Counted from the stretch's first letter, positions 7,601 to 13,892 are shown. The stretch: 15,588 bases of DNA from Chloroflexia bacterium (GCA_025928215.1 JAICJW010000047.1:1-15588); one strand, 5' to 3'. The notes: generated by a model not told the origin, from the letters alone. Numbers and translations are program-made.

Positions 7601-9279
7601 TCGTGATCCGCGACGCCAATCGGCGGCCGCGGGCCGAGCACGACGCGGGTCGAGAACTGCTCGATCTCGCGCTCGCGGTCAATTGCCGGGTTCGTGACGA
7701 CCGCGACGGACTCCTTGAAGTAATCCGCGAGGTTCTGTCGCTCCCGCGAGAGCGCGGCAAGTGGGCCATCGTAGCCCAATGAGCCGACGCGCTCGTTGCC
7801 ACTCTCCGCCATCGCCTCCGTCAGTTTCAGTTCCTCGCCGTCGAACGCCCACGCCGCGATCAGACGAGAGGACTGAGGGCTGAGGGAGGGCGATTCATCC
7901 TGCCCAGAGGGCACCCGTGCCCCTACGACGCTGTCCGCCGGCTTCGGGCTGTGGCAGACAAGGAAGCGACGATAGTCTGTCGCGCAGATGCCGCGTGCCT
8001 GCGCCCGATGCAGCACATCCCGCAGGATGCCGTCGTAGGTCTCGATATGCGTGCCGACGCCCCGCGTGAGGACGACGGCCACTTTCTCGCCCGGCGCGAG
8101 CGGCTTCGGATCGTCGTCCATCTCGGCGATGGGCACAACGCCCTTTTCGGAGGAGAAGACGATGCGCTCCTTCGCGACGCAGAGCCAGAGCGGGCGGAGG
8201 CCGAGGGCGTCCACCGTGCCGACGAGTTCGTCACCGGCGCGGATCGCCATCGCCGCCGGGCCTTGCGCGAACGGCCCCCATGCCTGCCGGAAGTACATCA
8301 GCACATCCGCCATCGCGTCCGGCACGCGCTTAATCTCGTTGATGATCGGCGGGAAGATCAGTTCCAGCGCCTCCCGCAGCGAGAGGTCGTAGCGATGGAT
8401 CATCCCTTCGAGCGTCCGGTTGACATCCTGCGAATCGGACGCGCCGGGGACGAGCGGGATGTGCAGCATCTGGGACTCGGTGCGGAACTTGGCGATTGTA
8501 TTGATCTCGCCATTATGGCCGAGGAGCGAGAAGGGCTGCACGCGCTCGAAGGCGGTCGTCGTGTTCGTGCTATAGCGGTTGTGGCCGATGCTGATCGCGG
8601 AGACGAAGGCGGGGTCGCGCAGATCGGGGTAGTACGCGGTGAGCACCTGCGCCGTGCCGCGCACCTTATAGACGACCGAGTCCGCGCTGAGCGAGACAGT
8701 GAGCGCGGCGGTGCGCGCTTCGATTGCCAGTTGGAGGTCGAAGAGCAGCCGGTCCCGCGCCGCTATGTCGAGGCGCGGGGTGAGGAAGGCAATCTGCCAC
8801 GTCGTCGGTTCTTCGCGCCGCCCGAGGCGGCCGAGCGCATCCGACACCACCGCCATCGGTCGGCTCATGAGCAGTTCGCAGCCTGCCGCGCAAATGACGT
8901 CCTCCACGGAGGCCATGATGCCTGCCACATGCGCGCGGTCGGCGGGCGGCACGAAGAAATGGCCGACCGCGAAGTGCGGACTGTCCGCCAGCGACGGATC
9001 GTAGCCGGTCGCCGTCAGATCGCGTGCCCAGAGCGCGCGGGGGATGTCGGTGAGGATGCCGCAACCATCGCCCTCACCGTCAATCTCGCCGGAGCGGTGA
9101 TGCATCGTCGCGAGCGCGCGCAGGATACGCGTGATGTTCTCACGCGTCGGCGCGCCATGCCGCTCCACCATCGCCACGAGGCCGCATGCATCGTGCTCGA
9201 CGGGGCCGACGTATGCGCCGACATCAATCAAGGGATCAAGGAGTGAGGACTGAGGACCGAGAACTGAGGACTTCTGCAT
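4648..9279 (-). CDS. gltB: Glutamate synthase, large (alpha) chain
   Basis: Glutamine + 2-oxoglutarate + reductant gives 2 glutamate. The 1543 residues match GltB (about 1500). Order: propeptide of about 31 residues, then catalytic C32 (HDACGLVAM) of the class II glutaminase domain; IGHNRYSTNT near 233 and PFSLLGHNGEINT; central domain; FMN-binding synthase domain (SSMSFGSQGETAFRA, NGEGGEI, KIGQGAKPGEGGHLPG, LSGYDGGTGAA); the [3Fe-4S] motif C1133-x5-C1139-x4-C1144, with an extra C1136; and a C-terminal GXGXG domain. ATG 9279 has GGGAGGGG 5 nt upstream. No gltD small chain is in view, so it pairs with a distant GltD or uses ferredoxin. A T-box leader precedes it. Repeat-like DNA is translated at residues 4-15 and about 449-472. 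It is convergent with glnA. Confidence 0.97.
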   Translation of the reverse strand: MQKSSVLGPQSSLLDPLIDVGAYVGPVEHDACGLVAMVERHGAPTRENITRILRALATMHHRSGEIDGEGDGCGILTDIPRALWARDLTATGYDPSLADSPHFAVGHFFVPPADRAHVAGIMASVEDVICAAGCELLMSRPMAVVSDALGRLGRREEPTTWQIAFLTPRLDIAARDRLLFDLQLAIEARTAALTVSLSADSVVYKVRGTAQVLTAYYPDLRDPAFVSAISIGHNRYSTNTTTAFERVQPFSLLGHNGEINTIAKFRTESQMLHIPLVPGASDSQDVNRTLEGMIHRYDLSLREALELIFPPIINEIKRVPDAMADVLMYFRQAWGPFAQGPAAMAIRAGDELVGTVDALGLRPLWLCVAKERIVFSSEKGVVPIAEMDDDPKPLAPGEKVAVVLTRGVGTHIETYDGILRDVLHRAQARGICATDYRRFLVCHSPKPADSVVGARVPSGQDESPSLSPQSSRLIAAWAFDGEELKLTEAMAESGNERVGSLGYDGPLAALSRERQNLADYFKESVAVVTNPAIDREREIEQFSTRVVLGPRPPIGVADHDRKIPCTELITPLFTGGLRPGGGDMEARLERHRAIAHQMGTWTLEDFMTFEGDTRPAVLAMAQWPGEPLRAALHRLGEEAVEAANGGTPLIVLDDAGTLTHGNRPIDPLLAISAVDTALRRASGGPDGYALRRGVGLVMRAAGIRTLHDIVLALGMGADGICPYLQWEIAEAASPTGLANLIAALTKGIEKVISTIGIHEVRGYSRLFASVGLHVEVARMFGAENYGGSATGGLTWEQLEAVAEERVRIAAGQLTAKPTRVTHFYPKVWKSVRNVAAGLEPYRDYSAKVTAVEKENPVSLRHLLDFRLPGEGGIDPATVDAGIGGHAYPIAISSMSFGSQGETAFRAYPEAAKRLNIVSLNGEGGEIKDMIGKYPRWRGQQIASGRFGVNAELANSSNLLEIKIGQGAKPGEGGHLPGSKVSGKVAKARNATPGVDLISPSNNHDIYSIEDLAQLVDELKTANPHVRVSVKVPVVPGIGTIAVGIAKSGADIITLSGYDGGTGAARTHALKHVGLPSDIGIVEAHRALVAAGLRAQVELWADGGMKTGVDVVRMLLLGANRIGFGTLPMVAIGCTICRGCQLDTCHVGIATQIETDEEARKKGVTHFVPRVYEEAVQQLVRFLGAIGEEIKELTAALGFTRTQDLVGRSDLLVQTRLHDRVDLTRMLAPAEQAAWLREIGTDRTLRVLRVDRSQHLARAVASHVARGQASVALSEPTVLPDHRVVGTVLAGEMTRARLTEPDSIAATATLIFDDGSVVGNGFACFNVDGVDLTVEGGAQDGVGKGAFGGTIAILKGTNGDGIRVDGSVGKSFAYGAQGGTFFVQGNADSRAGIRLSGADVVIGGEITAPIDDSRGGIATRANIKGFAFEYMTNGRAVVLGDPGPWLCAGMTGGVVYQHLVPQMGLDRAAIDRRMAKGAKITMADLTEADTHAVTDLLTRYAARLTQSGQQETANRVLAMLAHPLRDFIKVVPESQQVDPSISTE

Positions 9280-9342
9280 GGCTACCCCTCCCGAAGATAC
9301 GGCATCGTTCGGTGCAGGGACGTCGGGTGTTTAACGCAAACA

Positions 9343-9370
9343 GCCCCCGTCCCCGCTGAGGGACGAGAGC
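9343..9370 (-). terminator. T-box-controlled terminator hairpin before gltB
   Basis: An 11-bp helix, GCUCUCGUCCC with GGGACGGGGGC (two G-U pairs), closes a 6-nt loop and is followed by UGUUUGCGUU. Its 5' arm is the same CUCUCGUCCC used by the antiterminator, so the two folds exclude each other, as the T-box mechanism requires. The U-tract is short and broken, so termination may be leaky. Confidence 0.8.
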
Positions 9371-9634
9371 CGGACAACAGTCCATTCTCCCGCGGTACCA
9401 CCCTCGTTGCCACGCGTCTATCCCGCGCGACCACTTCACGGCTGGAGGACGCGCAACGTGGCAGCCATCCACCGGCAGGATGCACGCGCATACCACTACG
9501 GCATGCGTCCCTTCGTGCATCGCCGCCCTCCGCTCCTGGGCTGCTTTCGGTGCATCGTGCCCCGATTCCGGCCTTCCACCGTTCGCCGGATCGCTGGCGG
9601 GGGATACCCACCTACTGTTCCCACTCAACGCGGG
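9343..9634 (-). promoter_or_regulatory. T-box riboswitch in the gltB leader, alanine (GCA) specifier
   Basis: Reading 5'-3' on the minus strand: Stem I from CCCGC (9634) to GCGG (9530), with the K-turn sequence GUUGAG/GGA, the AGUA strand of the specifier loop (9613-9616), and an apical part containing AGCGA, GGUGGAAG and GCCGG, as in glyQS-type T-boxes. The specifier loop 3' strand is GAAA-GCA-G, so the codon is GCA at 9542-9544. Stem II (9479-9521) pairs GATGCACG with CGTGCATC and CGCATGCC with GGTATGCG. A Stem III-like helix pairs CGTTGC with GCAACG. The conserved T-box AGGGTGGTACCGCGG lies at 9390-9404; its bulge UGGU pairs with a tRNA end whose discriminator is A. The antiterminator pairs GAGGG with CCCUC and CGGGAG with CUCUCG. 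The class is certain; the alanine reading is about 0.75 sure. Confidence 0.95.
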
Positions 9635-9652
9635 TTGCGTCGTTTGTGTCCA

Positions 9653-9678
9653 CGATTTCGCACGGCTGTGTGAAATCG
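9653..9678 (-). other. Extra 5' hairpin at the start of the T-box transcript
   Basis: CGATTTC pairs exactly with GAAATCG; inside it CAC pairs with GTG around an AGCC loop. It begins at the predicted transcription start and precedes Stem I. It is not a standard T-box element; it may protect the 5' end of the RNA or be incidental. Confidence 0.5.
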
Positions 9679-9686
9679 GTAACGCG

Positions 9687-9716
9687 GTAATATCATCGAT
9701 CAGTGATGCCTGTCAA
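9687..9716 (-). promoter_or_regulatory. Sigma70-type promoter for the T-box-gltB transcript
   Basis: A perfect -35 TTGACA (9711-9716 on the minus strand), an 18-bp spacer and -10 TATTAC (9687-9692). Expected transcription start is near 9679, about 45 nt before Stem I and about 400 nt before the gltB ATG. This is the clearest promoter in the window. Confidence 0.75.
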
Positions 9717-9798
9717 TCCGTTCGGGGGAAGTCCGTACGCCTGCATAGCCCGGCAACCACGTTCTTAGACGGTTGCACAGCCACGAAAAAAACGCACA

Positions 9799-10770
9799 AT
9801 GACGGCGATGGAGAGTAGCGCGTCTCATGAACATGCAAATCGCGATGAGAAAGAGCCGCTCATCGCCCTGCTTGGCCCGACGGCGTCGGGGAAGTCCACG
9901 CTGGCGCTGACGCTGGCGGGACTGTTTTCGGGCGAAATCGTCTCGGCAGATTCGCGGCTCGTGTATCGCGGTATGGACATCGGCACGGCGAAACCGACGC
10001 CCGGGGAGCGTGCCCGCATCCCGCACCACTGCATTGACGTTGCGGCCCCCGATGTGCCGTATGACCTCGCCCGATGGAAGGCGGAGGCGGCGCGGATAAT
10101 TGCCGACATACGCGGGCGCGGTCATCTGCCGTTTCTCGTCGGTGGCACGGCGCAGTGGACGACCGCGCTGCTCGATGGTTGGGAGCCGCCGTCCGTCGCG
10201 CCCGATCAGCGATTCCGGGCGGCGATGGAGGAACGGGCACGTACTGAGGGGATTGAACCACTCCGGGCCGAACTCGCTGCCCAAGACGCGGAAGCCGCCG
10301 CGCGTACCGGACCGAATCTCCGCCGCATCATCCGCGCACTGGAGGTGATCCGTGCGACCGGGCAGCCATTCAGCGCGCAGCGCGGGCAATCCATCGCGAA
10401 GCCGTATCGCGATCTGCGGATCGGCCTCTCGCTCCCGCGCGATGTGCTCTATGCCCGCATTGACGCGCGGGTCGAGGCGATGCTCGCCGCCGGTCTCGTG
10501 GACGAAGAGCGCGCCTTGCTGGATGCCGGGTATGATCCGTCGCTGCCCGCTTTGTCAGGCATCGGCTACCGCCAGGTAGCGGAATACCTGCGGGGGGAGA
10601 TGACGTTAACGAGTATGTGCGAACGGATCAAACAGGCGACGCATCGCTACGCGCGCCATCAGATGACGTGGCTGCGCCGCGACACGGCGATTGTCTGGCT
10701 CGACGCACAGGACGAAGAACGATTGCACGCCGAGGCGGCCGAGATGATCCGGCGCTTCCTGCTATACTGA
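9799..10770 (+). CDS. miaA: tRNA dimethylallyltransferase MiaA
   Basis: Transfers a dimethylallyl group from DMAPP to A37 of tRNAs that read UNN codons, the first step of i6A/ms2i6A formation; cytoplasmic. 323 residues, normal for MiaA. The P-loop GPTASGKST is at 26-34, the catalytic DSR (51-53) with VYRGMDIGTAKP follows, and PHHCIDV, then the VGGTAQW block (usually VGGTGLY/GQY), LRRIIRALEVI, and LSGIGYRQVAEYL with KQATHRYARHQMTWLRRD near the C-terminus. ATG 9799 has no clear Shine-Dalgarno sequence; ATG 9808 is an alternative. The leader is shared with the divergent gltB T-box promoter, and a small inverted repeat (GCAACC 9753-9758 / GGTTGC 9771-9776) lies between them. hflX follows at 23 bp, a common miaA-hflX pairing. 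The first roughly 20 residues are a charged extension without clear function. Confidence 0.96.
   Translation: MTAMESSASHEHANRDEKEPLIALLGPTASGKSTLALTLAGLFSGEIVSADSRLVYRGMDIGTAKPTPGERARIPHHCIDVAAPDVPYDLARWKAEAARIIADIRGRGHLPFLVGGTAQWTTALLDGWEPPSVAPDQRFRAAMEERARTEGIEPLRAELAAQDAEAAARTGPNLRRIIRALEVIRATGQPFSAQRGQSIAKPYRDLRIGLSLPRDVLYARIDARVEAMLAAGLVDEERALLDAGYDPSLPALSGIGYRQVAEYLRGEMTLTSMCERIKQATHRYARHQMTWLRRDTAIVWLDAQDEERLHAEAAEMIRRFLLY
10761..10768 (+). promoter_or_regulatory. Candidate -10 box upstream of hflX
   Basis: TGCTATACT at the end of miaA has the form of an extended -10 (TGN then TATACT, 10763-10768). No good -35 lies 16-18 bp upstream. If used, the transcript would start near 10775 with a leader of about 19 nt. 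Weak evidence. Confidence 0.25.
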
Positions 10771-10793
10771 CCGATCACCGAACGCGCGAACCG

Positions 10794-12113
10794 ATGGGCG
10801 CCAAGATCCGTTATCAGGAGGGTATCCCGATTCCCACGACATTGCATCCGACAACCCCGCCGGCCGAGCGCGCGATGCTCGCCGCCGTGCGGTGGAACGA
10901 AAATGGCTGGACAACCGATGATTCGCTCGAAGAACTGGCCCGGCTCGCCGAATCCGCCGATCTCGAAGTCGTCGGTTCGGTCGCGCAGAACCTCTCCAGG
11001 CCGAACCCGACCTCCTATCTTGGCAAAGGCAAGGTGCAGGAAGTCAAAGCGGCGCGGGAGGACCTTCAATACGACGTCCTCGTCGTGGACGAGGAACTAT
11101 CGCCGAGCCAGCTGCGGAACCTTGAAGATACGTTAGATGTAAAGGTCATTGATCGCACCGCGCTGATTCTCGACATCTTCGCCCGCCGCGCCCAGACGCA
11201 CGAGGGGCGATTACAGGTCGAACTGGCGCAACTCGAATACCGCATGAACCGCTTCACGCGGATGTGGACGCACCTTTCGCGCCAGACGATGGGCGGCGTC
11301 GGCCTCCGTGGACCGGGCGAGACGCAGTTGGAAGTGGACCGCCGCCGCGCCCAGGAGCGCGTGACCCTACTGAAGGAAGAATTGGCGGAAGTCCATGGGC
11401 ACCGCGAGCAGTACCGGCAGAAGCGGCGCAAGGCGGGCGTGCCGATTATCGCCCTCGTCGGCTACACGAACGCGGGCAAGTCCACGCTCCTGAATCGCCT
11501 CACCGATGCGGATGTGCTGGCGGAAAACAAACTTTTCGCGACGCTCGACCCGACAACGCGCCGGATCGTCTTGCCGAGCGGACGGGACGCGCTGATGACC
11601 GATACCGTCGGCTTCATCAATCAACTGCCGACGCAACTCGTCGCTGCCTTCCGCGCGACATTGGAGGAGATCAGCGAGGCGGATGTGCTCGTCCATGTCG
11701 TTGATATGACTCATCCGAATGCGGAGGAGCAGGCGGCGACCGTCCGCAAGGTGCTCGGCGAACTGAACGTCGGCAACAAGCCGACCGTCGTTGCGCTGAA
11801 CAAGGTGGATGCGCTCGGCGGCGATGTCCCGGCGGATATTCGTGAGGCATTGGAACTGCCGGAAGCGTACGTGCCGGTCTCCGCGATCACCGGGCAAGGG
11901 ATGGACGAACTATTCGCCCGCATCGAATCCGCCCTGACGGAGACGATGGCGGAAATGCGCGTCTGCATCCCCTATGACCACTCGGCGCTCGTCGAGCGAT
12001 TCCATCGCAGCGGGCGGGTGGCCTCCGTGGAGTATGGCGAGCAGGGAATCACGATACAGGGGTTGATCCCGCAGCGTGACGCCGCCAAGCTCGCGCCCTA
12101 CCGCATCGCCTGA
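10794..12113 (+). CDS. hflX: Ribosome-associated GTPase HflX
   Basis: HflX binds the 50S subunit and splits or rescues stalled ribosomes using GTP. 439 residues. The N-terminal HflX domain shows TSYLGKGKVQEVK, VVDEELSPSQLRNLE and DRTALILDIFARRAQTHEG, then RQTMGGVGLRGPGETQLE (family signature GGxGxRGPGETQLE). After a basic coiled helix comes the G domain: G1 GYTNAGKST at about 223, DPTTR (switch I), G3 DTVGF near 270, G4 NKVD near 336 and G5 VSAITGQG. ATG 10794 is the natural start because MGAKIRYQEG fits the family; the frame runs open upstream into miaA, but that is antisense-like sequence. There is no strong Shine-Dalgarno, so translation may be coupled to miaA 23 bp upstream. The Roadblock gene follows at 63 bp. 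All G-motifs are intact. Confidence 0.97.
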   Translation: MGAKIRYQEGIPIPTTLHPTTPPAERAMLAAVRWNENGWTTDDSLEELARLAESADLEVVGSVAQNLSRPNPTSYLGKGKVQEVKAAREDLQYDVLVVDEELSPSQLRNLEDTLDVKVIDRTALILDIFARRAQTHEGRLQVELAQLEYRMNRFTRMWTHLSRQTMGGVGLRGPGETQLEVDRRRAQERVTLLKEELAEVHGHREQYRQKRRKAGVPIIALVGYTNAGKSTLLNRLTDADVLAENKLFATLDPTTRRIVLPSGRDALMTDTVGFINQLPTQLVAAFRATLEEISEADVLVHVVDMTHPNAEEQAATVRKVLGELNVGNKPTVVALNKVDALGGDVPADIREALELPEAYVPVSAITGQGMDELFARIESALTETMAEMRVCIPYDHSALVERFHRSGRVASVEYGEQGITIQGLIPQRDAAKLAPYRIA

Positions 12114-12129
12114 CCGCCGCCGCATCGGC

Positions 12130-12135
12130 TATACT
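12130..12135 (+). promoter_or_regulatory. Candidate -10 box upstream of the Roadblock gene
   Basis: TATACT in GGCTATACTCGC, in the hflX-Roadblock gap. The start site would be near 12142, giving a 35-nt leader that contains the G-rich Shine-Dalgarno. No convincing -35 is visible. Confidence 0.3.
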
Positions 12136-12176
12136 CGCCCGCAATGGTGTTCGAGCACCGGAAAGGGGGGGGCGGG

Positions 12177-12659
12177 ATGGCAAGCAACGATGTGGCGGGC
12201 ACGCGGCTCAACGAGTTGATTCAGCAACTGCGGGATATTGGCGGCATTGATCTCGCTGCCGTGGTCGGCAACGATGGCTTGCTGCTCGCGTGCAGCGCTG
12301 CCGAAGGAATTGATGGCGAGGCGGTCGGCGCGGTCTCTGCGAGCGGATTGCTCGTCGCGGAGGCGTTGGGGCGTGAGTTAGAGCGCGGCGGCATCACACA
12401 GACGACGCTCGAATATGAGGATGGCATCGTGCTGCTGACACCCCTCGATGCCGATGTCGCACTGCTCGTCCTCGCGCAGCCGGACGCCAATCTCGGTCGG
12501 CTCCGCCTCCTTACCCGCCGGGCGCGGGGCGAACTGCTCCGCGCCGTCAGTGCGTACGTTCTCTGGCCGGGCACCGCTGCAGAGGGCACTGACGCGGAGT
12601 CGCCACAGGGAGACGCGCAGACCGCCGCGAACGAACCATCTCCGCAGCAGCATGGATAA
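12177..12659 (+). CDS. Roadblock/LC7 domain protein
   Basis: 160 residues with one Roadblock/LC7 domain (about 5-115): LNELIQQLRDIGGIDLAAVV, GNDGLLLACSAAEG, SASGLLVAEALGREL, a central strand region QTTLEYEDGIVLLTPLDADV, and ALLVLAQPDANLGRLRLL. The last 45 or so residues are a low-complexity Gln/Pro/Ala-rich tail. Family members dimerise and often regulate small GTPases (MglB is the best-studied bacterial example). HflX lies directly upstream, but no direct partnership is known to me. ATG 12177 follows GGAAAGGGGGGG at good spacing; an in-frame ATG at 12144 lies right behind a TATACT box and is less likely. The gene overlaps purM by 8 bp (ATGGATAA), suggesting coupled translation. Function in the cell is unknown. 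Confidence 0.88.
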   Translation: MASNDVAGTRLNELIQQLRDIGGIDLAAVVGNDGLLLACSAAEGIDGEAVGAVSASGLLVAEALGRELERGGITQTTLEYEDGIVLLTPLDADVALLVLAQPDANLGRLRLLTRRARGELLRAVSAYVLWPGTAAEGTDAESPQGDAQTAANEPSPQQHG

Positions 12660-13722
12660 CAGCAACCGGCCCCGAAGCGCCTACGCGAGCGCAGGCGTTG
12701 ATATAGATGCCAAGACGAATGCGCTGGCGTCGCTCCGCGCGCGTATTCGTGCGACACACGGCCCGCATGTGCTTGCGGACATCGGCCACTTCGGCGGCAT
12801 CTACGCGATGCCGGGGGCGGCGGAAACCGCGCTTGTCGCCTCGATTGACAGCGTCGGAACGAAACTCAAACTCGCCGTCGCGCTCGGTACGTCGGAGGCA
12901 CACGCGGGCATCGGGCGGGACATCGTCCATCACTGCGCCAACGACATCCTCTGCTGCGGCGCGCGGCCAATCTTCTTTCTCGATTACCTCGCCGTCGGCG
13001 CGAGCGACCCGGCGATGATCGCGGCGGTCGTTGGCGGCGTCGCCGATGCCTGCCGCGCGCATGACATGGCGCTGCTCGGTGGCGAAACCGCTGAATTGCC
13101 CGGCATCTACGCTACGGGGGATTACGACCTCGCAGGGTGCATCATCGGCAGCGTCGCGCGCGGGCAGATCCTCGATGGGCGGGCGGTGCGGGACGGGGAC
13201 GTGCTCCTCGGCCTACCCTCGGCAGGCCTGCACACCAATGGGTACTCACTCGCCCGGCGCGCCTTCGGCCTCGATGGTTCGCCCGAAGTGGTGCGCGAGC
13301 GGCTGGCGATCATTCCGCCCGGTTGCGCCAAACCGCTCGGCGATCTCCTTCTGGCGGAACACCGCTCCTATGTCGCCGCGATGCTGCCCGCCATTGACGC
13401 GGGGCATATTCACGCGCTCGCGCACATCACCGGCGGTGGGCTGGTGGATAATGTGCCCCGTGTCCTTCCGGCGCATCTCGCCGCCCGATTCGATGTGGAT
13501 CGGTGGGAAGTCCCGCCGCTTTTTACCGCGATCCAGGACGCCGCAGACGTCACGGATGCCGAGATGTACCGGGTCTTCAATATGGGCATCGGTATGGTCG
13601 CGGCCGTTGCACCGGATCGGGTGGATGATGTATGGGCGACAATCCCGGAGGCGATCGTCATCGGGGGCGTGATCGCGCGCGCCGAGGGTGAGCCGGTGCG
13701 GATTATCGGAATCCCGCAATGA
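12652..13722 (+). CDS. purM: Phosphoribosylformylglycinamidine cyclo-ligase (AIR synthetase)
   Basis: Closes the imidazole ring of purines: FGAM + ATP gives AIR. 356 residues, typical. Seen: YASAGVDIDA at 11-20, DSVGTKLKLA at 66-75 (usually DGVGTK, so Gly to Ser here), CANDILCCGARPIFFLDYLA near 96-114, GGETAELPG, GLPSAGLHTNGYSLAR, HITGGGLVDNVPRVLP and MYRVFNMGIGMV near 300. ATG 12652 overlaps the end of the Roadblock gene; upstream in-frame codons are antisense to nothing and encode no family sequence. Translation is probably coupled to the Roadblock frame, as no separate strong Shine-Dalgarno is seen. purH follows after a 254-bp riboswitch leader. The usual neighbour purN is not between them. 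Confidence 0.97.
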   Translation: MDNSNRPRSAYASAGVDIDAKTNALASLRARIRATHGPHVLADIGHFGGIYAMPGAAETALVASIDSVGTKLKLAVALGTSEAHAGIGRDIVHHCANDILCCGARPIFFLDYLAVGASDPAMIAAVVGGVADACRAHDMALLGGETAELPGIYATGDYDLAGCIIGSVARGQILDGRAVRDGDVLLGLPSAGLHTNGYSLARRAFGLDGSPEVVRERLAIIPPGCAKPLGDLLLAEHRSYVAAMLPAIDAGHIHALAHITGGGLVDNVPRVLPAHLAARFDVDRWEVPPLFTAIQDAADVTDAEMYRVFNMGIGMVAAVAPDRVDDVWATIPEAIVIGGVIARAEGEPVRIIGIPQ

Positions 13723-13738
13723 GATTGAAATTAGCCGC

Positions 13739-13767
13739 TTGTTGCGCCGGGGCGGATTGTGTATAGT
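13739..13767 (+). promoter_or_regulatory. Candidate promoter for the ZTP riboswitch-purH transcript
   Basis: TTGTTG (13739-13744), a 17-bp spacer and TATAGT (13762-13767). The expected start near 13774 is about 18 nt before riboswitch helix P1, as suits a leader made for purH alone. The -35 matches only at its first three bases. Confidence 0.5.
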
Positions 13768-13791
13768 CGCTCCTGGTTGCATTGTGACCGT

Positions 13792-13870
13792 GCGCGGAGG
13801 CGACTGGCGAAGGAACGTGGGCGACCACGGGGGAGCCGCCGCGCAGGAGTGAAGGCCGTTCGCCTGGGCC
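13792..13870 (+). promoter_or_regulatory. ZTP (pfl) riboswitch aptamer upstream of purH
   Basis: Helix P1 pairs GCGCGG (13792-13797) with CCGCGC (13839-13844), extended by GGC (13799-13801) with GCC (13835-13837). The conserved GACTGGCG is at 13802-13809. P2 is CGTGG-GCGA-CCACG (13816-13829) with a GNRA-type loop, followed by the conserved GGGGAGC-like stretch. P3 pairs GGCC (13854-13857) with GGCC (13867-13870) around the signature CGCCTGGGC (13861-13869). GGCG at 13806-13809 can pair with CGCC at 13861-13864, the pseudoknot of this class. Known ZTP switches turn on purine and folate one-carbon genes when 10-formyl-THF is short and ZTP/ZMP builds up. PurH uses ZMP (AICAR), so the context fits exactly. 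Confidence 0.93.
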
Positions 13871-13892
13871 GCGTCATCCTCTGACGTGCGGC
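13868..13892 (+). promoter_or_regulatory. Likely expression platform hairpin of the ZTP switch
   Basis: GCCGC-GTCA (13868-13876) pairs with TGAC-(GT)-GCGGC (13882-13892) around a TCCTC loop, leaving a 2-nt bulge. Its 5' arm reuses GCC from the 3' strand of aptamer helix P3, so the two helices compete. No U-run follows (GCGGCGGTCATT), so a plain intrinsic terminator is doubtful; control of translation or Rho access is possible. Confidence 0.5.

Noticed and set aside
7951..9246. 431-codon open frame on the plus strand opposite gltB
   Set aside because: It has no domain motif and lies fully antisense to well-conserved GltB sequence; long antisense frames are expected in GC-rich genes.
9236..9628. 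Small minus-strand frames across the gltB leader
   Set aside because: The segment is explained by the T-box fold and its terminator; the translated sequence follows the RNA structure, not protein constraint.
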